Origin: Chara braunii
Lineage: Eukaryota > Streptophyta > Charophyceae > Charales > Characeae
NCBI GenBank assembly: GCA_003427395.1
Contig: BFEA01000144.1
Span: 37,292 to 61,907, forward strand
Length of the DNA: 24,616 nucleotides
Reading direction: 5' to 3'
Part shown: one piece after another, positions 7,690 through 18,277 of the stretch
Position numbering within the stretch: the first letter of the stretch is position 1
Layout of the letters: every line of letters begins with the position of its first letter
Made by a program: the position numbers and the translations under genes
Notes under the pieces: generated by a model
What the model saw: only the letters and a program-made list of their open reading frames with translations
The model's database searches: none
Told to the model about the DNA's origin: nothing

Positions 7690-9836
7690 ATGCCGCCTGC
7701 AAAATGACACCTGATTCCGGTCTCATGAACTCGTCCCTGGAGAACGACTACTGCAAGGACTGGACGAACAAGATGCGCGGATACATGAATCTTGCGCAGT
7801 GCGGCGAGACGGTGTGGCCACTGGTAGACAAATTCTTTGACATGTACGAGAAAGGACTATTGCAAAGAATCGACGGTGTGAGATACGTCGATCTGTCGGG
7901 GAAAGTGGAAGGGAGGCTGCCTGGGCAATACTTCCTCAACGACAACTCCGATAAAAAAGTCTTGTACCACTGCATCAAGGCCAGAAAGGGGCCGCAAGGC
8001 ACAACGGTGTCTATACCGGACTTGACGCCCTCAATCTTTAAGCTGTTTAGCAATATGACAGCGGGAGAAAAGCAAGTGGCGCTGCACCACATGATGCGTG
8101 GTGATGTCATCGTGACATCACGTACGGTACCTCGTGGTAGATGCAACATGGCCGACCTGGTAAAATATACTCGGCGTGAGAGATATATGGTCCGTATGTT
8201 CAACTACATATTGTTCAAGGTCGAGGGGAGGTCAAAGGAAGAGTGGAACGCTGACTTCTTCATCATTTATACGACCATCTTGGAAAGGTACAGCAAAAAC
8301 GGCCTCACTAATGAGAAATGGACTGAGGAACGCGACCGCATCCCTGACGACAAGGCGAGGAAGGTGCCGAGGCGTATGGGCGGTCCTGATGAGATTCATG
8401 GCGGGAACGGTGCGGGGCTGGAGGCAACCCAAGCCATGTACAAGGAAACCCCGTTCCACCTCAAGTGTTTCATCTACGAGGTGATCGATTGCTTGGACCA
8501 CTTGAGAGCGGAGGTTAATCGGATATCCTCCAATGCTCGTCACATCTTTTGGGAAGTGGGGAAAAGGATTACCACGATCCTGCCATATGAAATCGAACCG
8601 AAGGGAGTGCTCATCGACAACGAGGAGGTTGTTGGTACAGCGAGAGGGATGAAGATACGGGCAATCATTCTTGATATGTCAACATCACAAAAATGTGTTT
8701 CGTGGGATGATGACGCATTTTCCGAACTGCACGCTTTCCTCACGACATGCTGTGGCGAAAACTGGGTCTTGATCATTTTTCCGCCGATGAAGCACCAGAA
8801 ACAGGTGATGCAGAGTGTGTACAAGTGGGACGATGTTGAGGTGCTCACTGGGTCATGGTACAGACACTACACACCTTCGACAACCGTGAACAAGTACGAC
8901 AACATTGCAGTTCGGTACATTGATATGATGGCTATTGTCCTCCACGACCAAAAAGGCAATTTGAACAATATAACGGTTGCGCCGAAATTGCGAGCCGAAT
9001 TGACAAATTTTAACATTGAAGAGGGTGAGTTTGTGAGGTGCTCAGGGGAGTGTATCGGCATGGAGGGCGACACTGATGCGGTTTATTCTTGGATGGAACG
9101 AGAGTCTGCACGTCTCCGTAAGCTATGCAGCTCATTCATCAGGGAGGATGACGGCGTGATGCTGCTGGGCAGGGCGCATGCGGGACTGATTTGGGAACAG
9201 GCTCGCGCCGGACACCACGTGTTCGCTTGTGACGACACGACAAAAGAGCTCACATACCTTTCCAAGTTTTTGGACTTCTATGTGAAGGATCCGAGGAACA
9301 GATGCAGGTTCGAAAAGCCCCAAGTCGAGCACCGCAAGGACCGGGACATATACTATAAGCTTGGTAGAAAGAGGGAGAAAGTGTGGGCTTACTTGTTCGG
9401 TGACGCTCCACAGTCGGCGGTTGGTAACGACTACATCATCAGGAAAAAACAACTCGAGATAGCAATGAACAAGTACCACGGCTCGCACATGGGTGCTTTC
9501 CACATGTTTGTCGCACGTTGTGAGCATCTGTATTTCAATATGAAGAAAAGAGCACTGTCAAGCCGGGACTATGCAGAGTTGGCACGTAAAGCCGGCAACT
9601 TCAACAACATCGATTGCGACGAAGACACATCAGAATCCGACCAGGACATCCCGTCGCGCGCGGCACGAGGTGCAGTGGCGAGGAGCCACAAGGGAGCACC
9701 TACGGACCTGCGGAGAAGGCGAGTTCGAGTATGGGAGCAACATGTGCGAATGAGGGAAATATGGAAACAAGAACGACTGGAAGGAGAGAAAGAAATGGTG
9801 TACCAACAAACCCGGTGGGTGCGAGTGAGGGGATAG
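7656..9836 (+). CDS. Large element protein with methyltransferase-like core
   Basis: Frame 3 is open from 7632 (a GTG) to TAG 9836; the first ATG is 7656, inside the overlap with the previous frame. The ~725 residues look like real protein throughout to about residue 640. Residues ~345-545 (counted from 7632) have the shape of a permuted (beta-class) DNA methyltransferase: a strand ending in NWVLIIFPPM where the DPPY motif would be, then GSWYRHYTP and RYIDMMAIVLHD, and after ~80 residues EDDGVMLLGRAHAGLIWEQA RAGHHVFACDD, like the cofactor-binding FxGxG segment. The key residues are degenerate (FPP for DPP, no FxGxG), so activity is unlikely. The methyltransferase link is inference from motif order. 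The last ~60 residues turn Arg-rich and the real frame appears to move to frame 2 near 9660-9720. Confidence 0.55.
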   Translation: MERKKKWEAFMNAACKMTPDSGLMNSSLENDYCKDWTNKMRGYMNLAQCGETVWPLVDKFFDMYEKGLLQRIDGVRYVDLSGKVEGRLPGQYFLNDNSDKKVLYHCIKARKGPQGTTVSIPDLTPSIFKLFSNMTAGEKQVALHHMMRGDVIVTSRTVPRGRCNMADLVKYTRRERYMVRMFNYILFKVEGRSKEEWNADFFIIYTTILERYSKNGLTNEKWTEERDRIPDDKARKVPRRMGGPDEIHGGNGAGLEATQAMYKETPFHLKCFIYEVIDCLDHLRAEVNRISSNARHIFWEVGKRITTILPYEIEPKGVLIDNEEVVGTARGMKIRAIILDMSTSQKCVSWDDDAFSELHAFLTTCCGENWVLIIFPPMKHQKQVMQSVYKWDDVEVLTGSWYRHYTPSTTVNKYDNIAVRYIDMMAIVLHDQKGNLNNITVAPKLRAELTNFNIEEGEFVRCSGECIGMEGDTDAVYSWMERESARLRKLCSSFIREDDGVMLLGRAHAGLIWEQARAGHHVFACDDTTKELTYLSKFLDFYVKDPRNRCRFEKPQVEHRKDRDIYYKLGRKREKVWAYLFGDAPQSAVGNDYIIRKKQLEIAMNKYHGSHMGAFHMFVARCEHLYFNMKKRALSSRDYAELARKAGNFNNIDCDEDTSESDQDIPSRAARGAVARSHKGAPTDLRRRRVRVWEQHVRMREIWKQERLEGEKEMVYQQTRWVRVRG

Positions 9837-11046
9837 TTAACTCACACGGCAACACAGGGGGAGGAGATAATGGGTGTGCAATGGCCCCGCCGACAGCTGG
9901 GTCATCATCGACACATGCACCGCAGGCCGAGCAACGAACACTCACGTCCATGGACACCGATGAAGATGAAGAGTTGGATATGACAGCACTCACGTCGAAG
10001 CTCGTGCCAGGAAGACCGTTGCCTCAAGGCTTTGCCCCAGACCCTTCAGTGCCATACTTGCTGTAGGACAAGTACAAAGAGTCATCGGAGGAGGATTGGG
10101 GTCATCATATTCTCTGGCATGAGGGTGTGTTCGAACCGTGTGTGTTTGCAGACCAGTGGCAGATGGTTGTGAAGACAAGAGACCGAGGGTGGGTCGCGAA
10201 GGAGAAAAAGAACGCTGCGATATGACACAGCGTGACGGAAATGCAAATTTTTCGGCGAGTTTTGAAAGAAAACGCCGGTGCAAGCGAGGAAGCTATAGCG
10301 GCAAAGGTGAAAGCTTTGTTCGAGCATCTGCGTGCGAACAAAAAGCTAGAATTCAACACAAAGTTCTACCACCTTGCATCAAGTGTATCGTACGACTCCA
10401 TCAATTGGAAAATCGAACTGGCTTCAGCAGTACAAGGAATCGATAGCATCAACTCTCTGAAGACTGAGGACGTTATCGCATCTAACACCATCATTGCGCC
10501 TGCCAGAGGGGCTCCAGCCTGCGAAACGAACACACGTGCGAACGAAGGTCATGTGCAGGATGAACAACAGCAAGCATGTGCTCAACAAAGCACTCCGAGA
10601 AGCACAATGGGGGATTCCACAATGATACGCAAGGACAGCGACGACATGGAGTCGGGCGCATTGACAGAGCAGCCAACAGGGGGGTCAACGATGGGACAAT
10701 AAACGTTGGATCTTTCGGGTCTCTTGTAGTGACATTGGCGGCGAGGCAAGGCGTATATGAGATGATGGAGACCGATGCTGGCCAGGATGATGAAAGTCAG
10801 GCGATGAAGGTGCCACAAGAGGAGGTGGCAGCAACAACAGAGCAGGCAACGAAAGGTGAGGGATCCCGCGAACACATTTCCATAATAGATATGACATCGG
10901 AGAGTACGGGCGAGGATATGATCCAANAGANGGAACAGAAAGANGACAACAATGCGCCAAGAGTTGAAGGTGACCACNAAAAGGACGTGCAACAACTGAG
11001 ACGGTCGACGAGGCCAGTGATTAAGAAAGTTGTGGTGGATGCGTAG
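9690..11046 (+). pseudogene. C-terminal tail region of large element protein, broken
   Basis: Frame 2 continues protein-like sequence (MDTDEDEELDMTALTSKLVP, then EEDWGHHILWHEGVFEPCVF, WQMVVKTRDRGWVAKEKKNA and LKENAGASEEAIAAKVKALF) to TAA near 10702. It is interrupted by in-frame TAG 10064 and TGA 10223. Coding then appears to move to frame 1 and ends at TAG 11046 with a Lys/Arg-rich end (QLRRSTRPVIKKVVVDA). The stretch is rich in Gln, Glu, Thr and Ser and looks like a flexible linker. Four N bases (10927, 10931, 10944, 10978) and more near 11050-11120 show poor base calling, so some of the breaks could be sequence errors. I assign no function. Confidence 0.45.
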
Positions 11047-11262
11047 ACANTGCTTAGATGGTCATGGACGTTTACACNGTTCAGGTTATATAGATGTGTT
11101 NCCNCAACTCGGTAGGTTTNAAAACTATGTGAGACAGGAATGGGTGTCTACACGTTATAGGTTATACTCTTGTGTTATTGGAAGTGTTATTGTGACAGTG
11201 CAGTTCTCGAAATTGCACTACCGATCATAGAGGGTGGCCCATATCGATACGTAGATTTGTGC

Positions 11263-11303
<41 letters not shown>

Positions 11304-11478
11304 NNNNNNNNNNNNNNNNNNNNNNNNNNNNNNNNNNNNNNNNNNNNNNNNNNNNNNNNNNNNNNNNNNNNNNNNNNNNNNNNNNNNNNNNNNNNNNNNN
11401 NNNNNNNNNNNNNNNNNNNNNNNNNNNNNNNNNNNNNNNNNNNNNNNNNNNNNNNNNNNNNNNNNNNNNNNNNNNNNN

Positions 11479-11533
<55 letters not shown>

Positions 11534-12010
11534 TGGGTTTGAGTACGCAGAGGTTGACTCGTTAGCAGCGCCAGGTTCTGTGTGTGGACTAAATTATGTG
11601 CACGTGCTTGGTACAGTTTTATAATGAAGGCATATGAAAACACACTATATAGGGCACTTTGCCTGTCATGTGCAAATGACACCTAAGATTTCAAAGAACT
11701 TGTTGTGCCATCTTGTAGCGTACTGTGAATATTATGAACTTATTTTGAAAATTTTACCAATAGTAATGAACATGATCAACAGTGAACAGATGGAAGCAGG
11801 GTTACCGATAACCACCATAGATTGCGATAAGTTTCGTTGATCGATAAATTACACGGAAGGGTCGAGGTCGGGGTGTTTATGTATACTGGATATAGTATCA
11901 TGTTGGCAGGATTTAGCAATTGAAATTTTGAAGGCCATTTCGGGCATGCAAATATGGCAAGCCCCAATATTGATAGCTTACGTTGGCGCATAATGCATTG
12001 TCATGTGCAG
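11047..12010 (+). other. Probable intron or spacer upstream of the Ulp1 exon
   Basis: No convincing open frame lies here. Composition is AT-richer than the flanking coding parts. It ends in GTCATGTGCAG directly before protease coding sequence, a good 3' splice site. I could not fix the 5' splice site; several N bases lie near the likely place (10927-11120). Confidence 0.4.
11262..11532. repeat. (GT)n microsatellite with a 175-N gap
   Basis: GT repeats run up to 11303 and again from 11479 to 11532, with N at 11304-11478. The gap probably hides more of the same repeat, but its length is a scaffold estimate. Confidence 0.95.
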
Positions 12011-12011
12011 A
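12001..12011 (+). promoter_or_regulatory. Candidate 3' splice site
   Basis: TCATGTGCAG ends at 12010, directly before the Ulp1-coding stretch, which has no usable ATG of its own. The pyrimidine tract is weak. Confidence 0.4.
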
Positions 12012-12855
12012 AAGGAGGAACATAGAAGAAGTACGAAGATGCAAACAGGGATGGACGATCCACTTAGCGACGGATAAGTTGTCGGAGAAGGAGAAGGTCG
12101 CGATACAACGTTTACGAGATTCAGTGCAAGTAAAGAATCAAACGGTCTGGACATCCACGTACAACAGGGCAACAAAAGAAGAACTAACACTAACCGGGCA
12201 TGATTTGAGCTTGATAGTGCTTCAAGGCAAATGGTTGAACAAAGAAATAGTTAACTTTTATTTGAACCTCGTTAGGCTTAACAACATGTGTCGCATAAGC
12301 CATCGCGAGTGTGACAGTGGACAAGACGGAACTGTAGTAGAAGAAAAAGAGCGCATCTCGATAACAACAATTTTTAGTTCCTTCTTCTTCGCGAAATTGT
12401 TCGATGACAATATGCAATACAAATATAGCGCAGTGCGAAAGTGGATGACATATATCGATGTGAGCAACGTAGACTTAATAATAGCTCCATTCCATGTTCG
12501 GATGTCCAACCATTGGACACTAGTAATAGCGAACTTGAGACGCCCGAAAATAGAGTACTACGACTCGCTTACCCCTGACAAAGAATTCGCAAGGAAAGTG
12601 ACAGGTGGTTTCGCAAGATTTTTGTTCGAAAGATCAGTTGAACAGGGTAAGGTGGTAGATACAAAAGATCTCAGCTACATATGGAATGTGTTTTGCATTT
12701 CTAGACAGCGCGGCATTAACGAATGCGGTGTGTTTATGCTAACGTACGCATCAGTATTGGCAAGAGGATTTCTCCCGCCGTTCAACTTCTTTTTCGATGA
12801 CATCCAGGATATAAGGGGACGGATCGCTTTAGATATACTTGTCATACCAAAGTAG
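12011..12855 (+). CDS. Ulp1/SENP-type cysteine protease domain (C48), 3' exon
   Basis: Ulp1-family proteases cut SUMO or related ubiquitin-like proteins from targets at an isopeptide or C-terminal bond. Frame 1 is open to TAG 12855 and shows the family in order: GKWLNKEIVNFYLNLV, the conserved entry motif; an IAPFH strand; SNHWTLVIANL with the catalytic His; IEYYDSL with the Asp; and ISRQRGINECGVFMLTYA with the oxyanion Gln six residues before the catalytic Cys. The triad is complete. The usual D before Cys is E. No ATG precedes the WLN motif in this frame, and a TGCAG splice acceptor sits at 12006-12010, so this is best read as the last exon of a longer gene, probably the broken ORF upstream. 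Ulp1 domains are known passengers of plant and algal DNA transposons. A host gene is the less likely alternative. Confidence 0.85.
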
Positions 12856-14316
12856 GGGTGACTTGTTCAACAAAGGACATATGATAGACGGCATTATCAA
12901 AGCAAATCACTTCTTCATATTGTGAAAATGTAAAGAGTTTATCAGCTATGCTAGATAGACACCCATGAACATGTTCGGATGTATTTAACAAAGAAACAGC
13001 GCGACATGCCCGATTGTACACCATTACTGTGTTACTCAGCTGAGCTCGTACCATTGCTACCCTTTACCCCTTACCCCTTACCCATATTACCTTACCCCTT
13101 ACCCCTTTACCCCCTTACCCCCTTACCCCCTTACCCCCTTACCCCATAACATACTGAATAAATTACATACAAAAAATCGAAAAAAAAAGACTTTCAATTT
13201 TGCGCAAAAAATAAAAAATGTACGTTTTAACGAAATCGCTGTTTATCTGTGGGGTGATTGAGGCTGAGGTGGAACGGCGAGACAATGCTGGTTGTGCCGA
13301 TGCTATGACTGGTCATCGCAATCATTCTCAGATCATTTGATGAGATTATCTCTATGGTTTGGGGCAGCTTGAATGAGGTACGTTGCTCTTAACCTTATCT
13401 ACCCTCTTCATCACTTCTTACCGTGAGGTTGTGAGTTCTGTCTTAAGAGTCCTCTCATCGTGAGGTGTCGTGTACGCTCAACCTTGAGAGTCGTGATTGT
13501 TCACGTGGAGTACATGGGGGAAGTTGGGCGGAGCTTCTGGAAGGGCCCTGGATGAAGCACTCGGGTCACGGTCACCATGCCAACCCGCTGGGACTAGTGC
13601 ACGCATGCTTCGCTGAAGTCGTTGGTTCTGCCGCTTGCGCAAGATAGGGGTTAACTCGAGTGTGGCAGCCTCTTAAGACGCTTACCAGACCGTCTATAAA
13701 CATTTCTGGTTGGGGACTCGACTCTGATCTGTCCGTGATCGTCGTCCGGCTGGGACGTAAAATAATTCCTGGAGTCACTTGGGGGCGGACGTTAAATTGC
13801 CTCTTGATCAGCCAGATCATCTGAGTGGAAGGCTCGTCGGCGTACGAGGATAAATCAAAGTGTTGTGGCTGCCTTGCTTGACGATAACCCGGGGCACAGG
13901 GGTGGGACCGGATTGCACATCTTCAGACACGCTTGGCTTCAGATGCTTAGGGACGTGACACCGTGACATTGAGAAGAACAAAGGGAGGGGTAGGTTCCAG
14001 GTGATAAGTTCGGGTTTAAATTCCATGCTATGAACAAACCCAGTCAGTCAACATTATTTTTGTTTTGATTAGTTAGATGGACAGCCATGTGACATCTGAC
14101 AGACAGCATTAGTTTAGAATATTGTTTATTCCTGATGCTTCCTCTGTTGAGAACTAATCTTACTAAAAATAGTTTTGACAGTAGGAATCTGACTTACCTG
14201 TTGACCCCAAATGAGATCTGTTCCAAAATAGCCACCACTAATTAGTTGGTCCGTGCACCATGCTGTGGTAGACATCTTGAATGTTCTAGTGTAGATAGTG
14301 CACATTGTTGTAGCCT
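12856..14316. other. Non-coding flank between Ulp1 exon and chromovirus
   Basis: Apart from the telomere-like block, no coding frame is convincing. The part 13240-14035 is of even composition with a TATAAACA at about 13694, and could be a 5' LTR or leader of the retroelement. However, I found no primer-binding site of the TGGTATCAGAGC type and no match to the sequence after 19972. Confidence 0.35.
13058..13148. repeat. Telomere-like TTACCCC(C) repeats
   Basis: About twelve units of TTACCCC, TTACCCCC or TTTACCCC run head to tail, giving GGGGTAA/GGGGGTAA on the minus strand. Unit length varies between 7 and 8 as in slippage-prone telomeres. It is not the plant TTTAGGG motif. The G-rich strand should form quadruplexes. 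Confidence 0.85.
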
Positions 14317-16302
14317 ATGAGCGACTGTGAAGACACCGGAGAGGATGACCGAAGGGTCTTGCGATCAGCTAGAGGCCCGATCACTCACGTATCCCTAGGA
14401 CCGGGGGGTGATAGGGAACTGTTCCGTCGGCAGAGGGAGAGACAGCAGCAGAGGAGAGCTAGAGCAGCTGAGGCCAGCAGGGCATTAGCTAGCGAGGCCG
14501 GTGCTACATCAGCCATGACTACCATAGCCATGAGCACTTCTGCGCAGCAGACTTCTCCAGCCGGTAGTTCAGGTACCACCTGGTCTACGGTCGCGCAGAC
14601 CGTGGGTCAGTCCGCTGGCTTAATGGCAAGCCAGGCAGCGGTGTTGACCCCGGAGGATGTCGCCATCCAGCAGGCAGCTCTGCAGGAGGCACAACTACAT
14701 CGGGCATTAGGACAGATAAAAAGGAAAAAAGAGATGATGATTAGAAGAAGAACCAGGATGCAACAAAGAGGGGCAGACATAGGGGAATTAGAGATGATGG
14801 ACCTGACACATATGGATGATGATGTGAAGGTAGTTAGGAGGGCCCTGCTAGGCGTAATTGAGATGCAGGAGCACCAAACTACCATCCTTCAAGACATTCA
14901 ACAAAGCCTAGCCGTGTTGGTTGGCCGTGCTCAGGCAGCACCATCACCAGCCGGGCCTGGTGCTTGGCCCGTGCCATATCCTCTTTTTTTCGTCCCACAG
15001 GTGACTGGGGTATCCCCATATGTAGCCCCGTCAATGGTTGCTATCGTTTCCCTGGGCATGCCGCTGTCAGGAGGGGTAACAACAGGCAGTAGTTTACAGG
15101 TTCCTGTACAGACAGTGTTCACTCCAAGTCCGTCACTGGTTGCAGTCACCACACAGCCTGCTGTCTCACAACCTGTGCAGCCGCAGGGCACACAGCCCCA
15201 GCAGCTAGCACAACAACCTGTATCACCGGGTCCACAGCCCGGGTTGGTGCAGGGACCGGGACAAAATCAGTGGGTTCCAAAGACGGCCATCGTCGCTCCT
15301 AAACCTTTTACAGGGGACAAGAGAGGCGAAGACCTCGACACTTGGTTGAAGGCAGTGCCGGTCTACGTCAGGTGTAAACTCACCTTGCCACACGAAGAAG
15401 TGTTTGTGGCTGCTTCCTACCTAGAGGGTAGTGCAGCAAGATGGTTGAGTGGGTTAGTGCAACTCCAGGGATACGGTCATGATTTCCGCTTTTGGGCAGC
15501 CTCTCAGAAAATGGAGGACTTCCTGAAGATGGTGGAAGAGAGGTGGCATGATCCTCAGGAGGCTCAAAAGGCCACTGATGCGATCCTCACACTGCACACG
15601 AGGCAGTTTAAGTCAGTAAGGGAGGTCACCGACGCTGTAGAGCGTTTGATCTGTGTTCCAGGGGTACGCTATGACCCGCAGGTCCTGTTGACTTCGTACC
15701 TGAGGACTTTATCTCAGCCTCTCAGAAACCAGTTGGCAAAAGAGGCCAACATCAATATGCACAACTTTCCTTCGTTCAGCAAGGTAGCCCTAGACCTTGA
15801 AGCAAAGATAGGGTATGGACAGTCACTCACAACGGACAGGAGGAAAAAGACACTGCCTCCCAACTGGAAGGCGAAGGGACGCATCATGTTCGTCGACAAC
15901 CATGGTTCAACCATTGAGTTGGACGGCAACATCCAGGAGGGAGTAGGTGCAGAGGCGGGTGACGAAACTTCAGAGGGTGGAGTACTCGCCGCCGTAACCC
16001 AGCAAAAAGGTAAAGGGACCGGTAGACGCCCTAGGGGATCCAGGTCGAAGAGTCAAATAGACCCCAATGCTCCTCCATGGGAGAAAGCGGGTCTATCTGA
16101 GGACGTGTGGAGAGATCGGTGGGCACGGCAAGCGTGCATCAAGTGTGGCCAATATGGTCATAGCATGTATAAGTGTCGCGACAGGAAGGTCACCGAGAAG
16201 ATCCCACCTATTATGGGGTCGATAGTAGGATCCTCTAATCCCGCTGGAAGTAACATTGCTAGCAGTTCTGGCACGGCTCCGCGAAACACGTCGGGCCAGT
16301 AG
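14317..16302 (+). CDS. gag: Gag polyprotein with CCHC zinc knuckle
   Basis: Gag forms the virus-like particle and packages the element RNA in the cytoplasm. The 661-codon frame starts at the ATG after TGTAGCCT. It has an Arg/Gln-rich N-terminus ([15 protein letters not shown]), a charged helix-rich stretch (~120-190), and a Pro/Gln/Val-rich linker (~205-325). The retrotransposon Gag core begins near residue 328 ([49 protein letters not shown]). A single CCHC knuckle, [14 protein letters not shown], lies near residue 606. It ends at TAG 16300-16302, while frame 3, which holds pol, is open from 16263. Gag and Pol may therefore have been joined by a -1 shift or by an indel in this copy. The frame is intact, unlike pol. 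Confidence 0.9.
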   Translation: MSDCEDTGEDDRRVLRSARGPITHVSLGPGGDRELFRRQRERQQQRRARAAEASRALASEAGATSAMTTIAMSTSAQQTSPAGSSGTTWSTVAQTVGQSAGLMASQAAVLTPEDVAIQQAALQEAQLHRALGQIKRKKEMMIRRRTRMQQRGADIGELEMMDLTHMDDDVKVVRRALLGVIEMQEHQTTILQDIQQSLAVLVGRAQAAPSPAGPGAWPVPYPLFFVPQVTGVSPYVAPSMVAIVSLGMPLSGGVTTGSSLQVPVQTVFTPSPSLVAVTTQPAVSQPVQPQGTQPQQLAQQPVSPGPQPGLVQGPGQNQWVPKTAIVAPKPFTGDKRGEDLDTWLKAVPVYVRCKLTLPHEEVFVAASYLEGSAARWLSGLVQLQGYGHDFRFWAASQKMEDFLKMVEERWHDPQEAQKATDAILTLHTRQFKSVREVTDAVERLICVPGVRYDPQVLLTSYLRTLSQPLRNQLAKEANINMHNFPSFSKVALDLEAKIGYGQSLTTDRRKKTLPPNWKAKGRIMFVDNHGSTIELDGNIQEGVGAEAGDETSEGGVLAAVTQQKGKGTGRRPRGSRSKSQIDPNAPPWEKAGLSEDVWRDRWARQACIKCGQYGHSMYKCRDRKVTEKIPPIMGSIVGSSNPAGSNIASSSGTAPRNTSGQ

Positions 16303-16331
16303 GAATAGTAGTTGTTCCTACTAGGGTCGCA

Positions 16332-17570
16332 ATGGTGGATACACCCTCACCTCTGCGAGAGATGGCCCAAGCTACAGACTCTTCAGTCGTTCCGCAAACA
16401 CATTCAGACTCATCGACCCTCTGTTCGATGAATGTGTTTGAATCCGTAGAGGAGCTAGAGGATGAGTGGTCTAGATCAGACCCACTAGCTTCTTGGACGG
16501 CGTTAGTCAGAGCCCCTAGGAGTGAAATATTTGTCAGCGAGGTAGTCATAGGAGGCCGCAAGGCCGGGGCCTATTACGACACTTACTCGACTAGGAACTT
16601 TATTAGTCGCGCGTGCGTTAAGAGGCTGCGCTTACAGGGGCAAGTGCAGCGCCTAAGTCGACCTGTGGAGTCGATCTGCGCCAACAAACAGCGCATGGTA
16701 GTCCATGACTACCTAAAAGACATAGAGTGTCTTTTCCCGTACGCGGGAGGAGAACTGAGGCGTCATGTCTCATTCCTGGTTAGCAACGATCTCCCCATGG
16801 ACATGCTATCGGGTATGTACTACCTCTTCGTAGCACAGCCCCAGTTTGACTGGGACCGAAAGGTGGTCAAACACACTTTGCCAAACGGGGGAACCGCCAG
16901 ATTACACAAGTTTAAGGCTAGTAGTCTGATTGATTCCCACGGATGCTTGTGTGCGGCCGCGTTCTACAATTATTATAAGCAAAATCCGGAGGAGGGTATG
17001 TATCTGGTTTACGTCTCTACTGTAGGCGAGCCAGTAAAACTACCGCCAGAGATAGATGGAGTAGTTGCCAAGTACCCTGATCTATTTGAGGAGCCCACAG
17101 GGGTTGTTGAGAGAGAGGTCGTCCACGCGATAGAGATTATCCCAGGGTCTAGTATTCGGAAGGGTAGGATCTATCGGATGTCTCCAGGCGAGCTTGATGA
17201 GCTTCGCCGCCAACTCAAGGAACTCATAGAGAAGGGTTGGATCCGACCGAGTGTCTCTCCTTACGGATCTCTAGTACTATTCGTACCTAAGAAGAAGGAG
17301 GGCACTCTCAAGATGTGCATTGACTATAGGGGCCTCAATGCCATCACTGTGAAGAACAGAGAGCCCCTATCGCGCATCGATGATCTGTTAGATAGAGTGC
17401 AAGGGTGTCGGTACTTCAGTAAGATAGATCTGAAGTCGGGGTACCATCAGATTGCAATCCGGCCCGAGGATCAACACAAAACCGTATTTCAGACCAGGTA
17501 CAGTATGTACGAGTTTGTGGTGATGCCTTTGACCTTTGCAATGCTCCTGGCACCTTTCAGCAAGCTATGA
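16332..17570 (+). pseudogene. pol: Pol N-terminal part: protease and RT fingers/palm (broken)
   Basis: Residues ~55-165 are a retropepsin-like domain ([15 protein letters not shown]), but the active-site triplet expected as D-T/S-G reads DTY (16578-16586). Residues ~230-410 are the reverse transcriptase start: [36 protein letters not shown] and [16 protein letters not shown], where the first catalytic Asp is present. The frame is lost near 17530-17545, just after the YEFVVMP motif, by a one-base deletion. RT then continues in frame 2. The ATG at 16332 is probably internal, because frame 3 is open for another 69 bases upstream into Gag. Confidence 0.85.
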
Positions 17571-18277
17571 ATCGAATATTCCATGACTACTTGGATAAGT
17601 TTGTCGTCGTGTACCTCGATGGCATACTTATTTTTAGTAAAACTGCCGAGGAGCACGTAGCACACTTAGACAAAGTTCTTAGTCTCCTACGACAGCACAA
17701 GTTCAAGATCAACGTTGAAAAGTGCGAGTTTGGCTGCACCCACATCTTGTACTTGGGTCATGAGATCTCCGCGGAAGGGTTGAAGCCCGATGACGCGAAG
17801 GTGGTCAGCATTCGTGATTGGCCACGACCTCAGTCTGTGACTGAGATGAGATCTTTCTTAGGAATGACAGGCTACTACCGGACTTTTGTAAAGAACTATA
17901 GCATTGTAGCCGCTCCTTTGACTGATCTGACCCGCCTTGACACCCCGTGGGAGTGGACAAATGAGTGCGAGGCTGCTTTCAGACATCTGAAGCATGCATT
18001 GACGCACTATGAAGTCTTGAAGCTACCCGATCCTGATAAGCCATTTATAGTAAGCACGGATGCTAGCCAATATGGCATTGGCGCCGTGCTTGCGCAGCAG
18101 GAGGGGCCAAAGTTGAGGCCAGTTGAGTATATGTCTAAGAAAATGCCCTCTTAGAAGTTGGCAAAGTCCACTTATGAGAAGGAACTCTATGCGGTGTACA
18201 AGGCTCTCACCCACTAGAAACACTATCTCCTTGGGAGGTTCTTCATCCTCAGAACTGATCATCAGACCCTGAAATGG
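17567..18277 (+). pseudogene. pol: Pol middle part: RT palm/thumb and start of RNase H (broken)
   Basis: Frame 2 gives the rest of RT. The YxDD box reads YLDG (codon GGC at 17621-17623), so the second catalytic Asp is missing. The RT connection follows (FKINVEKCEFGCTHILYLGH, MRSFLGMTGYYRTFVKNYS). RNase H of the Ty3 type starts with KPFIVSTDASQYGIGAVLAQ, containing the first catalytic Asp. Two TAG stops (18152 and 18215) break it while the family sequence continues in the same frame (KSTYEKELYAVYKALTH). Confidence 0.85.

Noticed and set aside
7748-9527. Minus-strand frames of 60-151 codons under the large element protein
   Set aside because: They lie antisense to a long protein-like frame and show no family motif.
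11170-11624. Open frames across the (GT)n tract and the N gap
   Set aside because: They consist of Cys-Val dipeptides and unknown residues only.
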